Positions 11,236-22,016 of a stretch of 64,000 nt of DNA are shown here, in pieces. Source of the stretch: Neisseriaceae bacterium (GTDB lineage Bacteria > Pseudomonadota > Gammaproteobacteria > Burkholderiales > Neisseriaceae); the NCBI GenBank assembly GCA_017934045.1, contig JAGBKK010000021.1:1-64000 (forward strand), written 5' to 3'. The notes under the pieces are model-generated. The model was not told the DNA's origin. It did not search any database and was given only the letters and a program-made list of their open reading frames with translations. The position numbers and the translations under genes were made by a program. Numbering within the stretch: position 1 is the stretch's first letter; the number at the start of each line of letters is the position of its first letter.

Positions 11236-11396
11236 AATGTTTTCAGGCAGCCTGAAAGAAATTTAGTTTTTACTAATTAAGCAACTGATTGATTAGTATA
11301 AAACTATGTACTTCATTTTAATTTTTTGCTTGTCGAATGGGCGAAATTGGTGCATAGTAACGCCTTTATTGATTAAACATATTTCAGGAGTGAATA

Positions 11397-12014
11397 ATGT
11401 CCGTATTAGTTGCAAAACCAGCCCCATTCTTTTGTTGCGACAACAAAACCTTTCCAGCCGTTTTGGGCAATGGCGAAATTGTTGAAGATTTCAACTTCAA
11501 AAAAGCCACACAAGGCAAATATGCCGTGGTGTTCTTTTATCCAATGGACTTTACCTTTGTGTGTCCGTCTGAAATTTTGGCGTTCAACAATCGTTTAGAT
11601 GAATTTAAAAAACGCAATGTTGAGTTGATTTCGGTTTCCATTGACAGCCAATTCACCCACAACGCATGGCGTGAAACCCCTGTGGAAAAAGGCGGTATCG
11701 GTAAAGTAGGCTTTACGATGGTGGCTGATGTAAAAGGCGAAATTATCCGTGCCTACGATGTGGAAAGCGAAGGCGGCGTGGCATTCCGTGGTTCGTTCTT
11801 AATCGACAAAAATGGCGTGGTACAACATCAAGTAGTCAATAACTTGCCTTTGGGTCGCAATGTTGATGAAATGTTGCGAATGATTGACGCTTTGCAATTT
11901 ACCGAAGAAAACGGCGAAGTCTGCCCAGCAGGCTGGCACAAAGGTGAAGCAGGTATGAAACCCAATGCACAAGGCGTGGCTTCTTACTTGGCAAGCAATG
12001 CTCAAAAATTGTAA
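11397..12014 (+). CDS. Peroxiredoxin (AhpC/TSA family, typical 2-Cys)
   Basis: A 205-residue cytoplasmic peroxidase. The peroxidatic cysteine lies in FYPMDFTFVCPSEI (about residue 51) and the resolving cysteine in VCPAGW (about residue 171), the arrangement of typical 2-Cys peroxiredoxins. These reduce hydrogen and organic peroxides using thioredoxin or AhpF as donor; no ahpF is adjacent, so the donor is unknown. Start ATG 11397 follows CAGGAG. It is a single-gene unit bounded by terminators on both sides. An unusual second cysteine pair (FCCDN) occurs near the N-terminus. Confidence 0.92.
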   Translation: MSVLVAKPAPFFCCDNKTFPAVLGNGEIVEDFNFKKATQGKYAVVFFYPMDFTFVCPSEILAFNNRLDEFKKRNVELISVSIDSQFTHNAWRETPVEKGGIGKVGFTMVADVKGEIIRAYDVESEGGVAFRGSFLIDKNGVVQHQVVNNLPLGRNVDEMLRMIDALQFTEENGEVCPAGWHKGEAGMKPNAQGVASYLASNAQKL

Positions 12015-12028
12015 TTAGGTTTTATGGT

Positions 12029-12057
12029 AAAAAGCACCGTAATAGGTGCTTTTTTTA
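12029..12057 (+). terminator. Intrinsic terminator after peroxiredoxin gene
   Basis: Stem AAAAGCACC / GGTGCTTTT with a six-base loop and a run of seven T, 15 bases after the stop codon. An uptake sequence follows directly. Confidence 0.88.
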
Positions 12058-12059
12058 TT

Positions 12060-12600
12060 TTCAGGCAGCCTGAAAGGCAGTTGCCCACCGTAACGACAAA
12101 AAGCAATATCGGCACGCTGAAAGACAAAAATCAACGCCTATGGCGTTGTGGTGGGCAAGACGGCATTTCGTTTTAGAAAGTTTTACAGGAGTTTTTTATA
12201 GTCGTTGCAGAGCAAGAGCATGCAAGGCAACGAGCCTACGACAGTATAAATCATACGGCAAGGCGAAGTAACGCCGCAGGGTTTTGTTATGAAACGACTA
12301 CTACTCTCATTGCGAGACTTGAACGAGAGTTCAAGTCGTGGCAATCTCCCAACTACGAAGAACGCACCGAATGATTACCGCCGTAGGGTGGGATTGCCAG
12401 CCCACCGACAACGCCGATAGGCGTTGTTGTTAAACAATTTCAGGCAACCTAAATCATTTTCTTTGATTATTTTACACCGCTCTTATCAGTGGTTTGGTGG
12501 GCTGGCAAGCCCACCCTACGACATTTCTGTTTTTGATTTGCGTTTTCAGGCAGCCTGAAAGACCGAAAAAGCTACATTCAGTTAAAATTAAGATTAAGTA
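12060..12600. repeat. Repeat-rich intergenic region upstream of atp operon
   Basis: This long gap holds no credible ORF. It contains pieces of the GGTGGGCA/TGCCCACC repeat (12130-12190 and 12475-12530), a Correia-like element (12197-12304), a copy of the CATTGCGAG...CAATCTCC palindromic repeat (about 12310-12350), and uptake sequences at about 12060 and 12545. No atpI gene is present here. Confidence 0.6.
12197..12304 (+). mobile_element. Correia-like miniature element, diverged copy
   Basis: The core ACAGTATAAATCATACGGC and the AAGGCGAAGTAACGCC block match the other copies. The left end TATAGTCGTT is intact, but the inner arm and the right end (AAACGACTACTA) have drifted. Length is about 107 bases, like the other members. 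Confidence 0.6.
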
Positions 12601-12636
12601 AAAACAAGGCATTGCGATAAAGTTCATCATCGTTTA

Positions 12637-12665
12637 TTGACATAACGCAAGGTTTATATTATTCT
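12637..12665 (+). promoter_or_regulatory. Predicted promoter of the ATP synthase operon
   Basis: A perfect TTGACA (12637-12642) is followed after 17 bases by TATTCT (12660-12665), 80 bases before atpB. An uptake sequence lies between the -10 box and the gene, in the expected leader. Confidence 0.5.
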
Positions 12666-12745
12666 TCACAGGTTTTATTAGTGTAAATTATTTCAGGCTG
12701 CCTGAAAAAGTGGGCAGTTGATAATTTCAATCTTGGAATCAAATT

Positions 12746-13609
12746 ATGGCAACAGAACACGAAGCAATGTCAGGTGCTGAATATATCAAACACCACTTGG
12801 TACATTTAAGCAATCAAGGCACACCTCAAAGCAATATCATTGATTTTTCATATCTTAATTTAGACAGCATTATTCTTTCCATTGTTTTAGGCGGTTTAGG
12901 CTGTTTCTTCCTGTGGCGTGCTGCTCAAAAAGCCACAGCTGGTGTGCCAAGTCGTTTTTTAGCTGCCGTAGAAATTTTAATTGAATGGGTGGATAAATCC
13001 AGCAAAGACATTATCCACAACGAACAAACCCGCAAATTGGTGTCGCCTTTGGCTCTGACCGTATTTGTGTGGATTTTCTTAATGAACGCCATGGACTTAT
13101 TGCCTGTGGATTTACTGCCGTGGGCATGGCAAGGTATTACAGGCGATCATCACGCTTACTTGCGTGTCGTCCCCACTGCCGACATTAACACCCCCTTGGC
13201 AATGGCGATTGGTGTGTTGGCTTTGTGTTTGTTTTACAATGTTAAAATTAAAGGCTTGGGCGGCTGGATGCACGAAATGCTCACCGCACCTTTTGGTAAA
13301 AGCCCATTCTTGTGGGTGTTCAACTTTGTTCTGAATATCATCGAATTTGTTGCCAAAACGGTATCGCACGGCTTGCGGTTGTTTGGCAATATGTATGCGG
13401 GCGAATTGGTCTTCTTGCTGATTGCTATGTTAGGTGGTGCATGGGCAAGTGGCGGCTCGGTAGGTTTTCTTGATCCAATCTTATACATTGGTCATATCTT
13501 GGCAGGTGCAGTGTGGGCGATTTTCCACATTCTGATTATCTTGTTACAAGCATTCATCTTTATGACATTGGCATTGGTGTATATTGGACAAGCCCACGAT
13601 TCACACTAA
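12746..13609 (+). CDS. atpB: F1Fo ATP synthase subunit a
   Basis: A 287-residue integral membrane subunit forming the proton half-channels next to the c-ring. The essential arginine lies in the fourth helix motif SHGLRLFGNMYAGE (about residue 210). The C-terminal helix includes LLQAFIFMTLALVYIGQA, which is strongly conserved. About six membrane helices are visible. Start ATG 12746 follows a weak TTGGAA site. It is the first gene of an eight-gene operon in canonical order; the usual upstream atpI is missing. Confidence 0.96.
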   Translation: MATEHEAMSGAEYIKHHLVHLSNQGTPQSNIIDFSYLNLDSIILSIVLGGLGCFFLWRAAQKATAGVPSRFLAAVEILIEWVDKSSKDIIHNEQTRKLVSPLALTVFVWIFLMNAMDLLPVDLLPWAWQGITGDHHAYLRVVPTADINTPLAMAIGVLALCLFYNVKIKGLGGWMHEMLTAPFGKSPFLWVFNFVLNIIEFVAKTVSHGLRLFGNMYAGELVFLLIAMLGGAWASGGSVGFLDPILYIGHILAGAVWAIFHILIILLQAFIFMTLALVYIGQAHDSH

Positions 13610-13662
13610 TGCTGTGGCGTGGTGCAAGTTTTGACTGTGTGTTATCCCAAACACTTGGTTAA

Positions 13663-13953
<291 letters not shown>

Positions 13954-14005
13954 TAGCAATTAACACAAGGTATTTATCGATTAACAAACAACGATAGGTG
14001 ATACC

Positions 14006-14476
14006 GTGAATATCAATGCAACCTTAATTGCACAACTGATTGTCTTTGGTATTTTGGTGTGGTTCACAATGAAATTCATTTGGCCACCCGTCATCAAAGC
14101 ATTAGATGAGCGTGCAAACAAAATTGCCGAAGGTTTGGCAGCCGCCGAACGCGGCAAGAGTGATTTTGAACAGGCAGAGAAACGCGTCGCAGCAATTTTA
14201 GCCGAAGGTCGTCAGCAAGTAGCCGAAATGGTTGCTAATGCCGACAAACGCGCTGCTGAAATTATGGAAGCAGCCAAACAACAAGCGTCTGACGAAGCAG
14301 CCAAAATTTTGGCTCAAGCCCGTGCTGATGTGGCACAAGAAGCCAACCGTGCGCGGGAAGCGTTACGCAATCAAGTGGGCATTTTAGCCGTAAAAGGGGC
14401 AGAGCAAATTTTGCGTCGTGAAATTGACGCAAACGCACATGCCGAACTTTTAGGTGCCTTAAAACAGGAGTTGTAA
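14006..14476 (+). CDS. atpF: F1Fo ATP synthase subunit b
   Basis: A 156-residue stator subunit: one N-terminal membrane helix (about residues 5-25), then a long charged, Ala-rich coiled coil that dimerises and reaches F1. The start appears to be GTG 14006, preceded by GATAGGTG; no ATG is suitably placed. It ends four bases before atpH. Confidence 0.95.
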   Translation: MNINATLIAQLIVFGILVWFTMKFIWPPVIKALDERANKIAEGLAAAERGKSDFEQAEKRVAAILAEGRQQVAEMVANADKRAAEIMEAAKQQASDEAAKILAQARADVAQEANRAREALRNQVGILAVKGAEQILRREIDANAHAELLGALKQEL

Positions 14477-14479
14477 TTC

Positions 14480-15022
14480 ATGGCTGAGTTCGCAACCGTT
14501 GCAAGACCGTATGCCAAAGCCCTTTATGGTTTGGCTGGGCAGTATGGTCAAACCCGTGTTTGGGGTGATGATTTGGCGTTATTGGCAAAAATTGTTGTCG
14601 AACCAAAAGTCAGCAAAGTGCTTTCTCGCCCTGAATTAAGTCCAGCACAGCGTGGTGAAATTCTGCTCAACCTGTTATCTACCGATAAAATGGTTGATAA
14701 GCGTTTGCACAATTTCGTTTCTGTTCTTTCCGAAAATAACCGTTTATCCGTATTGCCTGCTATTTACGAGCAGTATCGTGAATTTATGTTATCGGAAGAA
14801 CGGACACAACAAGCCGTTGTGTATAGTGCGTTCCCCTTATCCGATCAAGAATATAACGACTTGGTTTCCTTGTTGGAAGAACGAATGGATACCAAATTGC
14901 AAGTTCGCGTTGAAATTGATCCTGCCTTAATTGGCGGTGTCAAAATCGAAGTGGGCGATCAAGTATTGGATATGTCTGTACAAAACAAACTGAACGCCCT
15001 GAAAGCGGCAGTAACAAATTAG
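14480..15022 (+). CDS. atpH: F1Fo ATP synthase subunit delta
   Basis: A 180-residue subunit linking the b dimer to the top of the alpha-beta hexamer. The N-terminal ATVARPYAKALYGLA and the C-terminal LIGGVKIEVGDQVLD motifs are those of the OSCP/delta family. Its ribosome site CAGGAG lies inside the end of atpF. Confidence 0.95.
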   Translation: MAEFATVARPYAKALYGLAGQYGQTRVWGDDLALLAKIVVEPKVSKVLSRPELSPAQRGEILLNLLSTDKMVDKRLHNFVSVLSENNRLSVLPAIYEQYREFMLSEERTQQAVVYSAFPLSDQEYNDLVSLLEERMDTKLQVRVEIDPALIGGVKIEVGDQVLDMSVQNKLNALKAAVTN

Positions 15023-15031
15023 GAGATTTCC

Positions 15032-16579
15032 ATGCAGCTTAATCCTGCAGAAATTAGCGATTTAATTCGCGAAAAGATTGAACACTTGTCCGACAATGCG
15101 GAAATTCGTACACGCGGCACCGTTATGTCCGTAACTGACGGTATTGTCCGTATTCATGGCTTGTCTGATGTGATGCAAGGTGAAATGATTGAATTCCCTG
15201 GCAACACATTCGGCTTGGCAATGAACTTGGAACGCGACTTTGTCGGTGCAGTGATTTTAGGTGAATACGGTCATATTCGTGAAGGGGACGAAGTAACCTG
15301 CACAGGTCGTATTTTGGAAGTGCCGATTGGACGAGAATTGGTCGGACGCGTGGTGAATGCTTTGGGTCAGCCGATTGACGGTAAAGGTCCAATCAACACC
15401 AAATTGTCTGCTCCGATTGAAAAAATCGCACCAGGCGTAATTGCCCGTAAATCGGTGGATCAACCCGTGCAAACAGGTTTGAAATCCATTGACTCCATGG
15501 TGCCGATTGGTCGCGGACAACGCGAATTGATTATTGGCGACCGTCAAACAGGTAAAACCGCCGTGGCATTGGACGCAATCGTCAATCAAAAAGGCACAGG
15601 CGTTACCTGTATTTATGTGGCGATTGGTCAAAAAGCATCGTCTATTGCGAATGTGGTGCGTAAATTGGAAGAACACGGTGCTATGGAACACACCATCATC
15701 GTTGCTGCTTCTGCATCAGAAGCCGCCGCTTTACAATATATTGCACCTTATTCAGGTTGCACCATGGGCGAATATTTCCGCGACCGTGGCGAAGACGCTT
15801 TAATTATTTATGACGACTTGTCTAAACAAGCCGTAGCCTACCGTCAAATTTCCTTGTTATTACGCCGTCCGCCTGGACGCGAAGCCTATCCTGGTGATGT
15901 GATCTACTTACACAGCCGTTTATTGGAGCGTGCCGCTCGTATTAACGCCGATGAAGTAGAAAAACTCACCAACGGCGAAGTCAAAGGCAAAACAGGCTCC
16001 CTGACAGCCTTGCCGATTATCGAAACCCAAGCAGGCGATGTGTCGGCATTCGTGCCTACCAATGTGATTTCCATTACAGACGGTCAAATCTTCTTGGAAA
16101 CCGACTTGTTTAACGCTGGTATTCGTCCAGCCATTAACGCAGGTATTTCGGTATCTCGTGTGGGTGGTGCGGCACAAACCAAAGTCATCAAAAAATTGGG
16201 TGGCGGTATTCGTTTGGCGTTAGCTCAATATCGTGAATTGGCAGCGTTCTCGCAATTTGCGTCCGACTTGGACGAAGCCACACGCAAACAACTGCGTCAT
16301 GGTGAAGTGGTTACCGAATTGATGAAACAAAAACAATTCAGCACTTTATCGGTGGCAGAAATGGCTTTGACTTTGTGGGCAATCAACAACGGCTCATACG
16401 AAGATGTGCCTGTGAATAAAGCTTTGCATTTTGAAAGTGAATTTTTAGCCCACATTCGCACCCAACACGCTGATTTACTCAAAGCGATTGACGACACAGG
16501 TGCGATGAGCGATGAACAACAAGAAGTGCTGAAAAAAGCTATGCAAACTTTCAAAACCGCATACGGCGTTTCTGCTTAA
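15032..16579 (+). CDS. atpA: F1Fo ATP synthase subunit alpha
   Basis: A 515-residue non-catalytic nucleotide-binding subunit. The P-loop is GDRQTGKT (about residue 170), and the family signature [20 protein letters not shown] contains the arginine finger region. AGGAG precedes ATG 15032 with ideal spacing. Length is standard. Confidence 0.97.
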   Translation: MQLNPAEISDLIREKIEHLSDNAEIRTRGTVMSVTDGIVRIHGLSDVMQGEMIEFPGNTFGLAMNLERDFVGAVILGEYGHIREGDEVTCTGRILEVPIGRELVGRVVNALGQPIDGKGPINTKLSAPIEKIAPGVIARKSVDQPVQTGLKSIDSMVPIGRGQRELIIGDRQTGKTAVALDAIVNQKGTGVTCIYVAIGQKASSIANVVRKLEEHGAMEHTIIVAASASEAAALQYIAPYSGCTMGEYFRDRGEDALIIYDDLSKQAVAYRQISLLLRRPPGREAYPGDVIYLHSRLLERAARINADEVEKLTNGEVKGKTGSLTALPIIETQAGDVSAFVPTNVISITDGQIFLETDLFNAGIRPAINAGISVSRVGGAAQTKVIKKLGGGIRLALAQYRELAAFSQFASDLDEATRKQLRHGEVVTELMKQKQFSTLSVAEMALTLWAINNGSYEDVPVNKALHFESEFLAHIRTQHADLLKAIDDTGAMSDEQQEVLKKAMQTFKTAYGVSA

Positions 16580-16596
16580 ATCAACGGAGTGGGTAA

Positions 16597-17469
16597 ATGG
16601 CAGTAGGAAAAGAGATTCTCACCAAAATACGCACCACGCAAAGTACGCAGAAGATTACCAAAGCCATGCAAATGGTTTCCACTTCAAAAATGCGTAAAAC
16701 CCAAGAGCGTATGCGTTTAGCACGCCCTTATGCGGAAAAAGTGCGTAAAGTGATGGGGCATTTGGCAGCAGCCAACACCGAAATTTCGTTGCCGATTTTG
16801 GAAAAACGCGACAATATCCGCCACGCCGCTATTATCTTAATTACTTCTGATAAAGGCTTGTGCGGTGGTTTGAATGCTAATGTGTTGAAAAAATTCTTCG
16901 CATTGGTGCAAGACTACCAACAAAAAGGCGTGAGTGTTGATGTGGTGTGTTTTGGTTCCAAGGGTTTAGCCGCCGCACAACGCGTTGGCTTAAATGTGAT
17001 TGCCAGTGCCACAGGTTTGGGTGATACCCCCCATTTGGAAGTGTTATTAGGCAGCCTGAAAGTGGTTTATGAACGCTACAACAATCGTGAGATTGATGCC
17101 GTGCATATGGTTTATTCAGGCTTCATCAACACCATGAAACAAGAGCCACGCAGTGAAATCTTGTTGCCAATTGGTGAAGATGTCTTGCAAGTCAAACCTG
17201 AATCCAAACACAGTTGGGACTATATCTACGAGCCAGACCCCACGACGGTATTAGACTTTTTAATTCACCGTTATATTGAATCGGTGATTTATCAAGCGGT
17301 AAGCGACAACATGGCATCAGAACAAGCCGCTCGCATGGTGGCGATGAAAGCCGCTACCGACAACGCAGGTAATGTCATTAAAGAACTTCGCTTGATTTAC
17401 AACAAATCGCGTCAAGCGGCGATTACCACAGAGTTGTCGGAAATCGTGGCAGGTGCAGCCGCCGTGTAA
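16597..17469 (+). CDS. atpG: F1Fo ATP synthase subunit gamma
   Basis: A 290-residue central rotor stalk. The N- and C-terminal helices (KIRTTQSTQKITKAMQMVS and MAMKAATDNAGNVIKEL-type sequence) form the antiparallel coiled coil inside the hexamer. An internal uptake sequence at about 17053 encodes LLGSLKVVY within the middle of the protein. GGAG precedes ATG 16597. Confidence 0.96.
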   Translation: MAVGKEILTKIRTTQSTQKITKAMQMVSTSKMRKTQERMRLARPYAEKVRKVMGHLAAANTEISLPILEKRDNIRHAAIILITSDKGLCGGLNANVLKKFFALVQDYQQKGVSVDVVCFGSKGLAAAQRVGLNVIASATGLGDTPHLEVLLGSLKVVYERYNNREIDAVHMVYSGFINTMKQEPRSEILLPIGEDVLQVKPESKHSWDYIYEPDPTTVLDFLIHRYIESVIYQAVSDNMASEQAARMVAMKAATDNAGNVIKELRLIYNKSRQAAITTELSEIVAGAAAV

Positions 17470-17499
17470 GGTGTAAGAGTTTAACATTTAATAGGATAA

Positions 17500-18903
<1,404 letters not shown>

Positions 18904-18914
18904 GGGGGTGGTGT

Positions 18915-19340
18915 ATGAACACCATGCAAGTTGAAATCGTCAGCAACGAACAGAATATTTATTCAGGCGAAGCCACATTCGTTGTTGTCCCCACACAAAC
19001 AGGTGAGTTGGGTATTTACCCCAAACATGTACCGATTATGAACTTGGTGCGTCCTGGCACAGTGCGTTTAACCGTACCAAACCAAGAGCAAGAAGTATTA
19101 TTGGCAGTGTCAGGCGGCTTATTAGAAGTGCGTCCTGACAAACTCACCATTTTGGCAGAAGTTGCGGTGCGTTCCGATGAAATGGATCAAGCTCATGCGG
19201 AAGAGGCACGCAAAAATGCGGAAGAACGCCTAAAATCCGCCACGGACGATAAATCCACAGCAGCCGCCGAAGCCGCTTTGGCAGCAGCGATTGCCCAACT
19301 GAAAACGCTGGACTATATCCGCAGTCAAAAACACAAATAA
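18915..19340 (+). CDS. atpC: F1Fo ATP synthase subunit epsilon
   Basis: A 141-residue subunit with an N-terminal beta-sandwich (MQVEIVSNEQNIYSGEA...GELGIYPKHVPI) and a C-terminal helical hairpin rich in Ala and Glu. It regulates ATP hydrolysis by the F1 motor. The start at 18915 has GGGGG upstream; a second ATG at 18924 is possible. It is the last gene of the operon, followed by a terminator. Confidence 0.95.
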   Translation: MNTMQVEIVSNEQNIYSGEATFVVVPTQTGELGIYPKHVPIMNLVRPGTVRLTVPNQEQEVLLAVSGGLLEVRPDKLTILAEVAVRSDEMDQAHAEEARKNAEERLKSATDDKSTAAAEAALAAAIAQLKTLDYIRSQKHK

Positions 19341-19356
19341 TGTGTTATCGGAAAAC

Positions 19357-19382
19357 AAAAACGCCATTGATATGGCGTTTTT
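19357..19382 (+). terminator. Intrinsic terminator of the atp operon
   Basis: Stem AAAAACGCCAT / ATGGCGTTTTT with a four-base TTGA-type loop, 17 bases after atpC. An uptake sequence follows. Confidence 0.85.
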
Positions 19383-19421
19383 CGTCTTTCAGGCAGCCTG
19401 AAACTTTATTGTTATAGTTAT

Positions 19422-19527
19422 TATAGTCGTTAAACTTCAAAACAATAACAGGCGGTGAGCCGCAGACAGTATAAACAATACGGCAAGGCGAACCAACGCA
19501 TTAGTGTTTTGAAGTTTAACGACTATA
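19422..19527 (+). mobile_element. Correia-like miniature element
   Basis: A 106-base element with near-perfect terminal inverted repeats TATAGTCGTTAAACTTCAAA / TTTGAAGTTTAACGACTATA. The inner core reads GAGCCGCAGACAGTATAAA, then CAATACGGCAAGGCGAACCA. This closely parallels the Correia (CREE/NEMIS) core known from pathogenic Neisseria. It has no coding capacity. Confidence 0.85.
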
Positions 19528-19553
19528 AAATAAAATTTGCTGTTTTATCATAG

Positions 19554-19582
19554 AAAAACGCTATATTGATATAGCGTTTTTT
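19554..19582 (+). terminator. Second terminator-like hairpin upstream of iscU
   Basis: Stem AAAAACGCTATAT / ATATAGCGTTTTTT with loop TGAT, followed by T-rich sequence and an uptake sequence. It repeats the terminator-plus-uptake arrangement found on the other side of the Correia-like element, although no gene ends here. The rest of the atpC-iscU gap holds nothing else. Confidence 0.6.
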
Positions 19583-19700
19583 ATTTTTCAGGCAGCCTGA
19601 AAAGGCTGAAAATTCTTGAATAATTTGGTAGAATAAACACCTTTCAAAATGTTTCGGGCTACCTGAACGAACACGCACAAGAAATAATAAGGAACAAACC

Positions 19701-20084
19701 ATGGCTTACAGCGACAAAGTAATTGACCATTACGAAAATCCACGCAATGTGGGTTCGATGGATAAAAATGATCAAAGTGTGGGGACAGGTATGGTGGGGG
19801 CACCTGCCTGTGGTGATGTAATGAAATTGCAAATCAAGGTGAATGAAAACGGCATTATTGAAGACGCTAAATTCAAAACCTATGGTTGTGGTTCGGCGAT
19901 TGCGTCTTCCAGTTTGGTAACCGAATGGGTGAAAGGCAAAAGCATTGATGAAGCCTTGGCAATTAAAAACAGCGAAATCGCCGAAGAATTGGCACTGCCA
20001 CCTGTAAAAATTCACTGTTCGGTTTTAGCCGAAGACGCTATTCGTGCTGCCGTGGCTGATTATCGCAAAAAGCAAGGCGAGTAA
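19701..20084 (+). CDS. iscU: Fe-S cluster assembly scaffold IscU
   Basis: A 127-residue scaffold on which iron-sulfur clusters are built. The three ligand cysteines are in APACGD, YGCGSAIASSS and HCSVLAEDA, and the LPPVKIHCS stretch is the HscA chaperone-binding motif. AAGGAA precedes ATG 19701. No iscS, iscR, iscA or hscBA is in the window, so the gene stands apart from the usual isc operon unless it is a second copy. Confidence 0.95.
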   Translation: MAYSDKVIDHYENPRNVGSMDKNDQSVGTGMVGAPACGDVMKLQIKVNENGIIEDAKFKTYGCGSAIASSSLVTEWVKGKSIDEALAIKNSEIAEELALPPVKIHCSVLAEDAIRAAVADYRKKQGE

Positions 20085-20089
20085 GAAAA

Positions 20090-20195
20090 TGTAGTCAATT
20101 CATACCAAAATTATGCATCGTTGGTTCGCCTTGCCGTATTATTTATACTGTCTGCGGCTCACCGCCTTGCCTACTTTTGGTTTGAATTAACTATA
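20090..20195 (-). mobile_element. Correia-like miniature element, variant ends
   Basis: The core is in the opposite orientation (GCCTTGCCGTATTATTTATA, then CTGTCTGCGGCTCACC). The end repeats differ from the main type: left TGTAGTCAATTCATACCAAAA, right TTTTGGTTTGAATTAACTATA. The ends still pair with each other, so this is a distinct subfamily. It begins six bases after iscU. The rest of the 345-base gap to lptM has two uptake sequences and AT-rich sequence only. Confidence 0.75.
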
Positions 20196-20429
20196 CTTTT
20201 CAGGTTGCCTGAAATGTTCAGGCAGCCTGAAATCAATTTATCATCGTTACTGGGTTTTCAAATCCGTCTGTGTTGTTTTACTGTTGAATTTATTTGACAA
20301 TAACCAATGCAGTTTCTTGCCAAATCAATATGTTGTTTGCATTGTGGCGATTGAATAGATAACGAATAAATTGAGAAAACCACTTGATTTATCGTATCAT
20401 TACACCTTTACTCTGATTTATATCAAACA

Positions 20430-20609
20430 ATGAAATTTGCATTATTTTTGATGACGCTGTTTGCCTTATCCGCCTGCGGTTTTAAGGGCGATTTATACTT
20501 GCCCAAAGACCATGATGACGCGGTTTTTGCGCCTGTGCAGACAGGTATTGGCTTAAAACCGCCTGCACCTGATGAACAAAATATTAAGGAAAATCAAAAT
20601 GTTGAATAA
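20430..20609 (+). CDS. lptM: LptM-like small lipoprotein
   Basis: A 59-residue lipoprotein: signal peptide MKFALFLMTLFALSAC with lipobox LSAC, then GFKGDLYLPKD and a Pro-rich tail. The CG-KG-LY-P pattern after the cysteine is that of LptM (YifL), which helps oxidative maturation of the LPS translocon protein LptD. It overlaps lysA by 11 bases; linkage of this lipoprotein to lysA or dapF is common in proteobacteria. No strong ribosome site is seen. Confidence 0.8.
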   Translation: MKFALFLMTLFALSACGFKGDLYLPKDHDDAVFAPVQTGIGLKPPAPDEQNIKENQNVE

Positions 20610-21831
20610 TCGCAACGGCACTTTATTTGTGGAAGATGTCTCCCTGAATGAAGTGGCACAAGAATTTGCCACCCCTGTGTTTGTGTATTCTGAAAACGCA
20701 CTACGGCAAGCGTTTTTGGCGTATCAAGACGCATTTCATCAAATGAATACGCTGGTGTGTTATGCGGTGAAAGCCAATGGGAATCTCAATATTCTGCGTT
20801 TGTTTGCCGATTTGGGCAGTGGTTTTGATATTGTGTCAGGCGGCGAATTAGCACGCGTTTTGCAAGCAGGCGGCTCGGCGGATAAGGTGATTTTTTCAGG
20901 TGTCGGCAAAACGGCGGCGGAAATTGAATTTGCCTTAAAAGCAGGCATTAAATGCTTTAATGTGGAATCTATGCCCGAATTGACACGCATCAACGACATT
21001 GCAGGCAGCCTGAAAACAGTAGCACCAATTTCTTTTCGCATTAACCCCAATATTGACGCGAAAACGCACCCTTATATTTCCACAGGCTTAAAAAATAACA
21101 AGTTTGGCATTCCCTTTGAACAAGCGATTGATGCTTATCGCACCGCACAACGATTACCGAATGTGCAAATTGTCGGCGTGGATTGTCATATCGGCTCGCA
21201 ATTAACCGAAGTGCAACCCTTGATTGACGCTTGCGAAAGAGTGGTGGCTTTGGTTGATGAATTGCAAAAAATCGGCATCAGCCTGTCGCACATTGATTTG
21301 GGCGGTGGCGTGGGCATTCAATACAAGGACGAAACGCTGATTGATTTGGGCGTTTATGCGAATGCGGTGAAACAAATCATCGGCGAACGCCATTTGTCTT
21401 TGATTTTAGAACCAGGTCGCTCATTAGTGGGCAACGCAGGCGTGCTTTTAACGCAGGTGGAATATGTGAAACACGGCGAAGAGAAAAATTTTGTGGTGGT
21501 TGATGCGGCTATGAACGACTTGGCACGCCCTGCTTTGTATGACGCATACCACGATATTGTGCCTGTTTGTGTTAAGGATATTGCACCAATCACTGCCGAT
21601 GTGGTTGGACAAATTTGCGAAAGCGGCGACTTTATCGGCAAAAACCGCTCTTTGGCAGTGGAGCAAGGCGATTTGCTGTGCGTCAAAAGTGTAGGGGCGT
21701 ATGGTATGAGCATGTCGTCCAACTACAACGCACGACCAAGAGCCGCAGAAGTGTTGGTTTCAGGCAGCCATAAAAAGTTAATCCGCCGTAGAGAAACTTT
21801 TGCAGACTTGTGGCAGGCGGAAATGGTGTAA
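20599..21831 (+). CDS. lysA: Diaminopimelate decarboxylase
   Basis: A 410-residue PLP enzyme making L-lysine from meso-diaminopimelate. The PLP lysine is in YAVKANGN (about residue 58), the phosphate-binding loop is GGGVGIQY, and EPGRSLVGNAG and CESGDF complete the active site. The start chosen is ATG 20599 after AAGGA, overlapping lptM; the in-frame ATG at 20572 lacks a ribosome site. An internal uptake sequence at about 21003 encodes IAGSLKTVA. Confidence 0.96.
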   Translation: MLNNRNGTLFVEDVSLNEVAQEFATPVFVYSENALRQAFLAYQDAFHQMNTLVCYAVKANGNLNILRLFADLGSGFDIVSGGELARVLQAGGSADKVIFSGVGKTAAEIEFALKAGIKCFNVESMPELTRINDIAGSLKTVAPISFRINPNIDAKTHPYISTGLKNNKFGIPFEQAIDAYRTAQRLPNVQIVGVDCHIGSQLTEVQPLIDACERVVALVDELQKIGISLSHIDLGGGVGIQYKDETLIDLGVYANAVKQIIGERHLSLILEPGRSLVGNAGVLLTQVEYVKHGEEKNFVVVDAAMNDLARPALYDAYHDIVPVCVKDIAPITADVVGQICESGDFIGKNRSLAVEQGDLLCVKSVGAYGMSMSSNYNARPRAAEVLVSGSHKKLIRRRETFADLWQAEMV

Positions 21832-22016
21832 TTTGTAAGGTGGGTCTTCGACCCACCACAACGACAAGAATAATATTCAGGCAGCCTGAAACCGTAGGGT
21901 AGGCATTCTTGACCACCAACCAGCCATTAGGCGTTGATAAAATGTTAGCAGTCGTTACGGTGGGCAAAAATGCCCACGCCACAACGATATAAATTATATT
22001 TGGAGCATACACACAA
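21832..22016. repeat. Short intergenic region with GGTGGG/CCCACC hairpin repeats
   Basis: Holds a stem GGTGGGTC-TTC-GACCCACC, an uptake sequence at about 21872, and two more pieces of the TAGGGTAGGCA...GTGGGCA...TGCCCAC repeat that recurs through the window. Confidence 0.5.

Noticed and set aside
20572..20598. Longer N-terminus for LysA
   Set aside because: The nine extra codons lie inside lptM, and the ribosome site AAGGA fits ATG 20599.
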